Shown here piece by piece: positions 7,701-15,642 of a DNA stretch of 64,000 nt. The stretch's first letter is position 1. Each line of letters begins with the position of its first letter. A program made the position numbers and the translations under genes. Origin of the DNA: Microbispora sp. ZYX-F-249. Lineage in GTDB: Bacteria; Actinomycetota; Actinomycetes; Streptosporangiales; Streptosporangiaceae. The stretch lies in assembly GCF_039649665.1 (NCBI RefSeq), contig NZ_JBDJAW010000007.1, positions 186,001 to 250,000 on the forward strand. The letters are read 5' to 3'. The notes beneath the pieces were generated by a model. It was not told the origin of the DNA. It saw only the letters and a list, made by a program, of their open reading frames with translations, and searched no databases.

Positions 7701-9578
7701 ATGACAGAGGGGCCCGTGATGCCGCCGCTCGTCGGGCGGCGGCTCGGCGACTACACCATCGAGGCGGTCGTCGGGCGGGGCGGCATGGCGACGGTCTACC
7801 GGGCGCGCGACCAGCGGCTCGGCCGGGCCGTGGCGCTGAAGGTGCTCGCGCCGCAGCTCGCGCACGACGACCGCTTCCGCGACCGGTTCGTGCGCGAGTC
7901 GCGGATGGTGGCGAGCATCGACCACCCCAACATCATCCCGGTGTACGAGGCCGGCGAGCGCGACGAGCTGCTGTTCATCGCCATGCGCTACGTCGAGGGC
8001 AGCGACATGCGCAAGCTCGTGCAGTCGGAGGGCCCGCTGCCCGCCGGGCGGGCCAACCTGCTGTTCGCGCAGATCGCCTCCGCCCTGGACTCGGCGCACG
8101 CGCACGGCCTGGTGCACCGCGACGTCAAGCCGGCCAACATCCTGGTCACCCAGTCCGACCACATCTACCTGACCGACTTCGGGCTGACCAAGAGCTCCGC
8201 GGCCGAGGCCGGGCTGACCAGCCACGGCCACTTCATGGGCACCCCGCGCTACGTCGCCCCCGAGCAGATCCGGGGCCTGCCGGTCGACGGCCGCAGCGAC
8301 CTGTACGCCTTCGCCTGCGTGGTGTACGAGGCGCTCGCCGGGCAGCCGCCGTTCCAGCGGGACACCGAACTCGCGCTGCTCTACGCCCACGTCTCCCACG
8401 AACCGCCGCCGCTCACGCCGTACCGGCCGGACCTGCCGCACGCGGTGAACGCGGTCCTGCTGCGGGCGCTGGCCAAGGCGCCGGACGACCGGTTCCCGAC
8501 CGGCCAGGCGTTCGTGTCGGCCCTGCGCGACGCGATCAGCGGCGGCGTGGGCGACCCGGCGGGGCCGGTCTCCCCGTCCTATCCCCCGGGCCCCCAGGCG
8601 TCCTCCGGGCCTACCGTGATCCCGGCACCCCCCGTGTCCGCCGGGTCCTACCCGCAAGGCTCCTACCCGCGGGAGCCCCATACGCAGGGGTCCTATCCGC
8701 AGGAACCCCATGCGCAGGGGTCCTATCCGCGGGCCGCGCCCTCCTCGTTCCCGCCCGGCACCCGGCCGCCCGTCTCCCCCGCCCCGGGCTCGGTGCCGCC
8801 GCAGTCGGTGCCCTCGGCGTCCCGCCCGCCCGTGAGCCACCCGCCGGGCGCCGGGACCTCCGGTCACGGGCAGGCCCAGGGGCACGGCTCGTACCCTCCC
8901 GAGTCGCCGCGCACGCAGGCGACGGTCGCGTCGGCCGCCTCGCGGGGCCGCCGGCGTGGACTGCCGCTCGGGCCGCTGATCGGCGGTCTGGCGGTCCTGG
9001 TGTCCATCGCCGTCGCCGCCGCGCTGCTGCTCACCCGTGGCGGCGACACCGCCGCCACGTGGAACACCTATCCCGGCAGCACCGCGGCGCCGTTCACCAT
9101 GGCCTACCCCGCGAGCTGGGGCGAGGCCAGGACCAACGCCGACCAGTGGATGATCGCCTCACCCGCCGTCGGCGAGTTCGACGCGTTGTTCGCGGTGCCG
9201 GGCAACACCGACTGGTCGAAGGTGAACCCCATCATCACGGCCCACCCGGACCGGGCGACGGGGGTGTTCGCCCAGGTCAGCAACACTCTGAGCACCTCGG
9301 ACTCGCCGTTGGAGCTGCAGGAGAGCCTGGGCCCCGCGCTCCCCGGCGTGACCACCTACTACGGCGTGCCGGCTCCCACGACCGTCGGGGCCAAGCCGGC
9401 GTTCCGGATCGAGGGCGTGCTCAGCGACCCCCAGCAGACCGGGCGCCTGGACTTCTCCGCCTACGTCGTCCGTCAGGGCGACGCCGGCACGACCGTCCTG
9501 ATCACGTTCTTCTGCCCGGCCGGCCGGTGCGACCGCGCGCTCATCGACCACATGGTGAACACGATCACCTTCAAGTAG
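7701..9578 (+). CDS. PknB-type receptor Ser/Thr protein kinase
   Basis: A 625-aa transmembrane kinase. The kinase domain covers about residues 17-280: glycine loop GRGGMATV (25-32), ATP lysine Lys47, catalytic loop HRDVKPAN (139-146), DFG (159-161) and APEQ. Residues 290-420 are a Pro/Ser/Gln-rich linker with a SYPQ/SYPR repeat (about 315-343). One membrane helix lies near 423-446, and about 180 extracytoplasmic residues follow without PASTA repeats. The extracellular part does not match a family I can name. The gene follows the pseudoprotease gene by 43 bp and ends 8 bp inside the convergent cbiZ gene. Confidence 0.93.
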   Translation: MTEGPVMPPLVGRRLGDYTIEAVVGRGGMATVYRARDQRLGRAVALKVLAPQLAHDDRFRDRFVRESRMVASIDHPNIIPVYEAGERDELLFIAMRYVEGSDMRKLVQSEGPLPAGRANLLFAQIASALDSAHAHGLVHRDVKPANILVTQSDHIYLTDFGLTKSSAAEAGLTSHGHFMGTPRYVAPEQIRGLPVDGRSDLYAFACVVYEALAGQPPFQRDTELALLYAHVSHEPPPLTPYRPDLPHAVNAVLLRALAKAPDDRFPTGQAFVSALRDAISGGVGDPAGPVSPSYPPGPQASSGPTVIPAPPVSAGSYPQGSYPREPHTQGSYPQEPHAQGSYPRAAPSSFPPGTRPPVSPAPGSVPPQSVPSASRPPVSHPPGAGTSGHGQAQGHGSYPPESPRTQATVASAASRGRRRGLPLGPLIGGLAVLVSIAVAAALLLTRGGDTAATWNTYPGSTAAPFTMAYPASWGEARTNADQWMIASPAVGEFDALFAVPGNTDWSKVNPIITAHPDRATGVFAQVSNTLSTSDSPLELQESLGPALPGVTTYYGVPAPTTVGAKPAFRIEGVLSDPQQTGRLDFSAYVVRQGDAGTTVLITFFCPAGRCDRALIDHMVNTITFK

Positions 9579-10281
9579 CCCGGCGGGCCCGCCAGTCCCG
9601 CGCGCCGTCGAGGACGGCCCGGTGGACCGCACGGGCGATCCGCGCGCCCCACAGCGAGCGCGGGCCGCCGAACGCCTCCGCCGGGCCCTCCTCCCGTACG
9701 GCGACGCAGACGGCGTCCGACGCGGTCCCCGTACAGGGAAAGCCCGCCTCCAGCAGCGCCTGCGTCTTCGCCTCGGTCACCGTCATCACGGCGTTGACCA
9801 GCGCAGGGTCGGAGAACGCGACGGGCACGGCCACCAGGATGTTGATCGTCCCCGGGCGCGGCACGCCCGCCCCCGCGTCGCCCCCGCCGACCGCCTCCCG
9901 CGCGGGTTCGGGGACGTACGGCACGCCGGGGTCGGGCACGCCCTCGGGCGAGGCCGCCCAGGTCGGCACGCCGAGTCCCACCGTGGCGACGGCCTCCGCT
10001 CCCCCGTCCGCCGCGGCGGCGTAGCGCTCCACCAGCGCCGCCGTCATCATGCCGACCCCGGGACCGCCGGGGCCGAGCGCGTCCATGTGCTCCACCGGAT
10101 CCATGCGTGCGTAACCGGCCGCCACCTGCGCGTTCAGCACCCACTCGCGGCGGCCGACGCCGCCGCCCAGCATCGCGGAGGAGATCATCCGCCAGCCGGG
10201 CCCGAACCGCCACAGCAGCGCGCCGAGCCGCAGGCCGTCCTCCTCGCGGTAGGTCAGGGACGGCCGCGGCAGGCCCGTCAC
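9571..10281 (-). CDS. cbiZ: Adenosylcobinamide amidohydrolase CbiZ
   Basis: A 236-aa protein that removes the aminopropanol side chain of adenosylcobinamide so that imported incomplete corrinoids can be rebuilt into coenzyme B12. Family features include WRMISSAMLGGGVG, GVGMMTAALV, TVGLGVPTWAA, INILVAVPVAFSDPALVNAVMTVTEAKTQAL (split over 155-185) and GTASDAVCVA. The GTG at 10281 overlaps the TGA of the ABC ATPase gene (GTGA), which decides the start. It is the last gene of the riboswitch-controlled btuF-btuC-btuD-cbiZ operon. Its 3' end overlaps the convergent kinase gene by 8 bp. Confidence 0.88.
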   Translation of the reverse strand: MTGLPRPSLTYREEDGLRLGALLWRFGPGWRMISSAMLGGGVGRREWVLNAQVAAGYARMDPVEHMDALGPGGPGVGMMTAALVERYAAAADGGAEAVATVGLGVPTWAASPEGVPDPGVPYVPEPAREAVGGGDAGAGVPRPGTINILVAVPVAFSDPALVNAVMTVTEAKTQALLEAGFPCTGTASDAVCVAVREEGPAEAFGGPRSLWGARIARAVHRAVLDGARDWRARRAT

Positions 10282-11099
10282 GCTCCCTCCGCGGGGGCCA
10301 TCCGGGAGGCCGGCGGCCGGACCAGGTGGACGAGCGGGCGGCCGTCGGCGCCCGGCTCCACCCGCACGCTGGCGCCGAAGTGCTCGGTCAGCAGGGGCTC
10401 GGCCAGCACCCGCTCGGGTGGCCCGGCCGCGACCGCGCGACCGGCGGCGAGCAGCACGAGCGCGTCGGCGTACTGCCCGGCGAGGCTGAGGTCGTGCAGC
10501 GTCGTGACGACGGTGAGGCCGTCGGCCAGGCGCAGCCGGTCGACGAGTTCGAGCACCTGCTGCTGATGGCCGAGGTCGAGCGCCGTCGTCGGCTCGTCCA
10601 GCAGGAGCACCGGCGCCTGCTGCGCCAGCGCCCGGGCGAGCACGACCCGCTGCCGTTCGCCCCCGGACAGGTGCCCGAGCGGCCGGGACGCGAAGCCGTC
10701 CAGGTCGAGCCGTTCCAGCACCGACCGCGTCACCTCGCGGTCCCGCGGGCTCTCGCTGCCGAGGTAGGGGATGTACGGCGTGCGGCCCAGCAGCGCGTAG
10801 TCGTACACCTTCATGTCGGGCGGCAGCGCGGGACTCTGCGGGGCGTAGGCGATCAGCCGGGCCCGCCGGCGCGGGCGCAGGTCGTCCACGGCCGTCCCGT
10901 CGACGAGCACCTCGCCCTCTCTCGGGACCAGCCCGGCGACGGCCCGCAGCAGCGTGGACTTGCCCGCGCCGTTCGGCCCGATGACCGCCAGCCACCGGCC
11001 GCGCTCGGCCGACAGCGTGACGTCCGTGAGCACCCGCCGTCCGCCGAGCGTGACGCCCACGCCGCGCGCCTCGATCGCCGGGTGCCCGTCGCCGCTCAC
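10278..11099 (-). CDS. btuD: Corrinoid ABC transporter ATP-binding protein
   Basis: A 273-aa ATPase of the FecE/BtuD type. Walker A is GPNGAGKST (about residues 38-46), the signature is LSGGERQRV, and Walker B is VLLLDEPTTALDL. The GTG start at 11099 overlaps the TGA of the permease gene by four bases. The family also serves iron-siderophore importers. The riboswitch upstream and CbiZ downstream point to cobalamin or cobinamide as the substrate. Confidence 0.9.
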   Translation of the reverse strand: MSGDGHPAIEARGVGVTLGGRRVLTDVTLSAERGRWLAVIGPNGAGKSTLLRAVAGLVPREGEVLVDGTAVDDLRPRRRARLIAYAPQSPALPPDMKVYDYALLGRTPYIPYLGSESPRDREVTRSVLERLDLDGFASRPLGHLSGGERQRVVLARALAQQAPVLLLDEPTTALDLGHQQQVLELVDRLRLADGLTVVTTLHDLSLAGQYADALVLLAAGRAVAAGPPERVLAEPLLTEHFGASVRVEPGADGRPLVHLVRPPASRMAPAEGA

Positions 11100-12136
11100 G
11101 TCTCCACCCGCCGGGTCACGCGCAGCACGGTGACGAAGAAGGGCGCGCCGACGAACGCCGTCACCACCCCGATCGGCAGCTCGGCCGGCGCGAGCACGGT
11201 GCGCGCGATCGTGTCGGCCAGCACGAGGAACGCCGCGCCGCCGAGGAACGACAGCGGCAGCACGATCCGGTACGACCAGCCGGCGAGCCGCCTGACCACG
11301 TGCGGCACGACGATCCCGACGAACGCGATCAGCCCGCTGACCGCGACCGCGGCCGCGGTGGCGAGCGAGGCGGCCAGCACCACGGCGAATCGCACACGCG
11401 CCGCGTGCAGGCCGAGGCTGACGGCCTCCTCGTCGCCGACCGACAGCACGTCGAGCAGCCGCCCGTGCAGCAGCATGACGACGGTCGACACCACGGCGTA
11501 CGGCGCGATCATGCGGACCTGGTCCCAGCCGCCGCCGACGTCGCCGAGGATCCAGGCGTAGATCCGCTGCAGCTCCTCCACCTTGAGCTGCTGCACGAAG
11601 GTCTGGATCGCGGTGAGGAACGAGGTGACCGCGACCCCGGCGAGCACGAGCGTCGCGGTGCCGCCGCCCCGGCCCGCCGTGTGGCCCAGCGCGTACGCGA
11701 GGAACACCCCGCCGACGGCCCCGGCGAAGGCGGCGACCGGCACCGCGGTGACCCCGGCGTCGCCGCCCAGGAAGACCACGACGAGCGTGACCGTGAGACC
11801 GGCCCCGGCCGCCGCGCCGAGCAGGTACGGATCGGCCAGCGGGTTGCGGAACACCCCTTGGTAGCCCGCCCCGGCGGTGGCGAGCAGCCCGCCCACGACG
11901 GCGGCGAGCAGCACCCGCGGCACCCGGAGCTGGAACAGCAGGTTCTCCTCGACCGGCGCGAGCCCCGAGTGCAGGGACACCAGCGGCAGCCGGTCGAGCA
12001 GCGCGAGCGCGATGCCGCGGGGCGAGATGCCCGCCGCGCCCGCCACCAGGCCGACGGCGAGGCTGGCCGCCAGCACGACGGACGCGACGAGCAGCGCCCG
12101 CCCGCGCCGGGCCGGGATCACGGCGTCACCACGCAT
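11096..12136 (-). CDS. btuC: Corrinoid ABC transporter permease (FecCD family)
   Basis: A 346-aa integral membrane protein with about ten helices. Family hallmarks include FQLRVPRVLLAAVVGGLLATAGAGYQ, NPLADPYLLGAAAGAG and GLIAFVGIVVPHVVRRLAG. It forms the translocation channel as a homodimer with the BtuD-like ATPase, fed by the BtuF-like lipoprotein encoded just upstream (31-bp gap). Substrate assignment rests on the riboswitch and cbiZ in the same operon. Confidence 0.9.
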   Translation of the reverse strand: MRGDAVIPARRGRALLVASVVLAASLAVGLVAGAAGISPRGIALALLDRLPLVSLHSGLAPVEENLLFQLRVPRVLLAAVVGGLLATAGAGYQGVFRNPLADPYLLGAAAGAGLTVTLVVVFLGGDAGVTAVPVAAFAGAVGGVFLAYALGHTAGRGGGTATLVLAGVAVTSFLTAIQTFVQQLKVEELQRIYAWILGDVGGGWDQVRMIAPYAVVSTVVMLLHGRLLDVLSVGDEEAVSLGLHAARVRFAVVLAASLATAAAVAVSGLIAFVGIVVPHVVRRLAGWSYRIVLPLSFLGGAAFLVLADTIARTVLAPAELPIGVVTAFVGAPFFVTVLRVTRRVET

Positions 12137-12167
12137 TCACCGGCCACGCGTTCACACCGCCACGAGC

Positions 12168-13133
12168 TCAGTTCGCCGCCTTCTGGACGGCGTCGCCGAC
12201 GGCCTGGGCGAGATCGGCGACCCGCGGCCCCCAGCGGGAGGCGATGTCGTCGTCCAGCTCGACCACGCGGCCCTTCTTCACCGCGGACAGACCGGACCAG
12301 CCGGGCCGCTTGGCCAGCGTGGCGGCGTTCTGGCCGCAGCACTTGGTGTCGCCCAGGAAGATCAGGTCGGGGTCGGCCTTGGCGATGAACTCCGCCGACA
12401 GCTTGGGGTATCCGCCCGCCGCGTCGGGCGCCTCGTCGGCGATGTTCTTCAGCCCGAACAGGTTGTAGACCTGCCCGATGAAGGTGCTGGACGTCGCCGC
12501 GTAGGGCGTGCTGTCCAACTCGTGGTAATAGGTCAGGCTCTTGCCCTTCGGCGCCGCCGCCGCGAGGGCGTCGATCTTCTGCTTGACGCCGTCGGCCACC
12601 TCCTCGGCCTTGGCCGTGTTGCCGGTGGCCGCGCCGAGGTCCCTGATCTGGTCGTAGGTCTCGTCCAGCTTGGTCGCGGCGGGTTCGAGCAGCACCGGCA
12701 CGCCGACCTTCCCCAGACCGGCCACGACGCCTTCGAGGTCGTTGGCGAGCACGACGAGGTCGGGCTTGGCGGCCACGATCGCCTCGACGTTGGGCTTGAA
12801 CCCCGACAACGAGGTCTTCGGCGCCTCCGGCGGGTAGTTCGACTGGTCGTCCACCGCCGACACCTGCGCGCCCGCGCCGATCGCGAACAGGATCTCGGTG
12901 GCCGTGGGCGACAGCGACACGATGTGCTCGGGGCGCTTGGCGATGGTCACCGCGCCGTTTCCGGCCTGCACGGTGACGGGGAAGGCGCCCTGTCCCGTGC
13001 CGTTCGAGGCGGCGGTGTCCGAGACTGCGGGGGTGGGGGGCGCGGACGTGGCGGCGCCGTCGGTCTGGCCGCAGCCGGCCAGTCCGAGCACGCCCAGCAC
13101 CACACCCGCGACGGCCGTGCGTACGGGCCTCAC
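12168..13133 (-). CDS. btuF: Corrinoid ABC transporter substrate-binding lipoprotein
   Basis: A 321-aa helical-backbone binding protein. The signal peptide ends in a lipobox, GLAG-Cys at about residue 21, so it is lipid-anchored outside the membrane. The mature part begins with RPEHIVSLSPTATEILFAIGAG and continues VVLANDLEG, as in the BtuF/FhuD class. A DTKCCG pair of cysteines near residue 265 is unusual and could be a disulfide. It is the first gene after the cobalamin riboswitch and opens the uptake operon. Confidence 0.92.
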   Translation of the reverse strand: MRPVRTAVAGVVLGVLGLAGCGQTDGAATSAPPTPAVSDTAASNGTGQGAFPVTVQAGNGAVTIAKRPEHIVSLSPTATEILFAIGAGAQVSAVDDQSNYPPEAPKTSLSGFKPNVEAIVAAKPDLVVLANDLEGVVAGLGKVGVPVLLEPAATKLDETYDQIRDLGAATGNTAKAEEVADGVKQKIDALAAAAPKGKSLTYYHELDSTPYAATSSTFIGQVYNLFGLKNIADEAPDAAGGYPKLSAEFIAKADPDLIFLGDTKCCGQNAATLAKRPGWSGLSAVKKGRVVELDDDIASRWGPRVADLAQAVGDAVQKAAN

Positions 13134-13214
13134 GAGGGTCCTCCATCAGGGGGAATGCCGGGAATCGAGAGACCCGCTGGAAGCGACGGATCACCCTTTT
13201 CCACGAGGGTCGAT

Positions 13215-13345
13215 GGCGTCGGCGCGCAGCGCAGGCGACCTGGCTCGTCCCCGGGGGCGGGGAACCACAGTTGCGGGACAGCGCCGGATTCTCACCGGAC
13301 TTCGCTGCGCGGCGCGCGTCGGACGCAACGGTACCAATCCCCTTG
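13215..13345 (-). ncRNA. Cobalamin (adenosylcobalamin-type) riboswitch
   Basis: Read on the minus strand, the leader holds the class hallmarks in order: GCGAAGTCCGGTGAGAATCC, then GCGCTGTCCCGCAACTGT (about 13270-13312), then the B12 box GAGCCAGGTCGCCTGC (13231-13246). It lies 80-210 bp upstream of the btuF start. Binding of a corrinoid is expected to reduce expression of the btuFCD-cbiZ operon. The outer limits are estimates; the core match is strong. Confidence 0.92.
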
Positions 13346-13422
13346 CCGGCGTCCACCCCCGCCCCGCTCTCGCCGGGCCGTGCCCAGGCCCCCGTGCCGC
13401 CCCCGGTGGCGGCGGCCGCTCG

Positions 13423-15612
13423 TCAGGACGGCGACGGCCGCAGGCCGCACCAGGCGTCGGCGCAGGTGAGGACGTGATAGGTGGGGGTTGTCCTGCCGTC
13501 GCGCGTGCCGTACCACACGACGCGCGGGCGCCGGTCGGGACCGATGGCGACGTCCGCCTCGCCCACGTGGGACGTGGGGACCAGGCGGGTGACGCCTCTC
13601 CCCACGCAGTCGTCGTCGCGGCAGAACAGGACGGCTACCGGTGGGCCGGCCGCGTCGTACCCGGCCAGAACGGGCCGGCCGGCCGGATCCAGGGCCAGGC
13701 CGGGGGCGCTCAGCGCGACCAGCTCGGAGGCCGGCACCGTCCGCGGGGTCCCGGAGCAGGACGGATCGCGGCAGAGCAGGATCGTCGTGTCCCCGGTGCC
13801 ACCACCGTTGTGGACGATCACCGGTCTGCCGTCCGGCCTGACGGCGACCTGGAGCCGCAGGTCGTCGAAGGACCTCCGGGGGTCGTACCGTGGCGAGGAC
13901 CTGTCGGGCATGTCGAACGCGCGCATGGCCGGATGCCCGCACGCCACGGTGTCGCAGATCGCGATGGTGACCTTCCGGGTGATCGGGTCCGCGTACGCGA
14001 TCACCGGGCGCCTGTCCGGAGACGCCGCTACGGCGAGGGCGCGGGGCTTTCGGTCTCCGACGAAGTCCGCGACGGTGAGGTCTCCCACCGTGATCGTCCG
14101 GGGGTGGACGCAGGCGAGGTCCGGGCACCGCGTGAGCGTCACGCGTGCGGGAGCCGGGTATCGGTCCGCGGAGACGGGCGCGATCGAGGCGACGGCGATG
14201 CCGTCTCGCGTCGCGACCGCCGTGGCGTTCACCGGGGCCACGTCCAGCCGGAACGCGTCGCCGGGCGCTGTCCGCAACGGCGGGCCGGGACGCCACGTGC
14301 AGCCGCCGGGCCGGCAGGAGAACAGCTGGAGCTTCCGCCGTCCGGCCTCATCGGGCCCTCTCACCCAGCCCGCGAACACCACCGAGCCGTCGGGGGTGAC
14401 CGCCGCCCCGGCCTGCCCCTCGAAGGAGGCGTCCAGGATGACGGTGGTCTGCGTGCCGCAGGTGCCGTCGCCGCAGAACGTCACCTCCTGGAACCCCCGG
14501 TCGCGGATGACGATCGGAACCCCGCGAGGGCCGAAGACGATCCGGACCGGTCCCGGGCCGTTCTCGCGGAGATCCCAGCCGAGGTCCTCGCCCGCGATCT
14601 CGTTGTCGGTCACGCCGGCGAGCGGACCGGCCACCGCGTAGCCGCCGTACAGCAGGCCGGGCAGAAGCACCAGCCCGACCGGCCACCAGCGCGTACGCCA
14701 CCCGCCGCGCGCGCCGCCGGGCGCGGTCGCGGAGCATCCGCGCCCGCCCTTGTCTCCCCGGATCACCAGGGCTCCCCAGCGCGCCTCGTTCTTCTTATGA
14801 AGCCGCGCGTAGCAGCAGCCGAGCACCGCGGCCTGGAACGGCACCAGCAGGACGCCCGCCGTCATCCGCAGGGCGTCACCGAACTGCACACCGGCCGGGA
14901 CGGGGAGGGCCGCGCAGAGGAGGTGCAGACCGAGCTGCGCCAGGCCCGGAACGACGGCGAAGGCCACCACGATCGTCCGGATCGTCCACCAGTAGTCGTA
15001 GGCCGCCAGGTGATACGCCGCCGTCAGCGGGGGAATCCGTTCGGGCAGCGCCGTCCAGGCGAGTACGGCCGGGAGCGCCAGGAGGACGAGCAGCACGCCC
15101 AGGATCACCGCCGCGACGATCGATCCCGTCGCATGGGCCACCACGGCCGTGACGCCGGCCTGCACGGCGAGAATCACCACGAGATTGACGGTGAGCAGCA
15201 GCACGGCGTGCGGGCGCCGGAGAACGGCCAGAACGGCACGCCCCGCCGACAGGGGGCGGCCCTCGATGTGGCCCACCACGAGGTGGCTGCCCGCGGCCAG
15301 GCAGGCGAAGCCCGCCACGACGGTCGTCAGCACGAGCCCGACGACGATCCATAGGACGGCCGGTGAGGGCACGAGGAGCACAGGAGCTCCGTTGACGAAG
15401 GAGACCCGGTGGCCCAGGGCCACCAGCACGGCCACCAGCGCCACGAACGGCGGGACGAGGACCAGGGCGCACACCGCCAGCAGATGCCGGTAGAGACGGA
15501 CGGCCGTGCCGTACATAATGCGCAGGCCGCGAAAGCCTCTCAACTGGTCGAACGCGTCATCCGGCCAGGCGGCGGGCGATCCCGCCTCGCTCACCGGCGT
15601 GCCGAGGCTCAT
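13423..15612 (-). CDS. Multi-TM protein with exported seven-module C-x4-C (propeller-like) domain, paralogue A
   Basis: A 729-aa protein. Residues 30-300 contain about six membrane helices with a conserved loop HIEGRPLSAGRAV and the motif LGCCYARL. A further helix lies near 308-328. The C-terminal 390 residues are predicted outside the cell and hold seven C-x4-C modules: CGDGTC, CRPGGC, CPDLAC, CDTVAC, CRDPSC, CRDDDC, CADAWC. They are spaced with repeats of the type PDGRPVI and VVWYGT, which suggests a seven-bladed beta-propeller with one small disulfide per blade. It is last of three tandem paralogues, 30 bp after paralogue B. No function is recognised. RBS GGAGG precedes the ATG. Confidence 0.85.
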   Translation of the reverse strand: MSLGTPVSEAGSPAAWPDDAFDQLRGFRGLRIMYGTAVRLYRHLLAVCALVLVPPFVALVAVLVALGHRVSFVNGAPVLLVPSPAVLWIVVGLVLTTVVAGFACLAAGSHLVVGHIEGRPLSAGRAVLAVLRRPHAVLLLTVNLVVILAVQAGVTAVVAHATGSIVAAVILGVLLVLLALPAVLAWTALPERIPPLTAAYHLAAYDYWWTIRTIVVAFAVVPGLAQLGLHLLCAALPVPAGVQFGDALRMTAGVLLVPFQAAVLGCCYARLHKKNEARWGALVIRGDKGGRGCSATAPGGARGGWRTRWWPVGLVLLPGLLYGGYAVAGPLAGVTDNEIAGEDLGWDLRENGPGPVRIVFGPRGVPIVIRDRGFQEVTFCGDGTCGTQTTVILDASFEGQAGAAVTPDGSVVFAGWVRGPDEAGRRKLQLFSCRPGGCTWRPGPPLRTAPGDAFRLDVAPVNATAVATRDGIAVASIAPVSADRYPAPARVTLTRCPDLACVHPRTITVGDLTVADFVGDRKPRALAVAASPDRRPVIAYADPITRKVTIAICDTVACGHPAMRAFDMPDRSSPRYDPRRSFDDLRLQVAVRPDGRPVIVHNGGGTGDTTILLCRDPSCSGTPRTVPASELVALSAPGLALDPAGRPVLAGYDAAGPPVAVLFCRDDDCVGRGVTRLVPTSHVGEADVAIGPDRRPRVVWYGTRDGRTTPTYHVLTCADAWCGLRPSPS

Positions 15613-15642
15613 GTCCCTCCTCCGTGTGTCCGGGCGCTTCGT

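Noticed and set aside
7392-8885. A 497-codon minus-strand frame opposite the kinase gene
   Set aside because: Arg/Gly/Val-rich shadow of the kinase and pseudoprotease genes; both of those have clear domain motifs.
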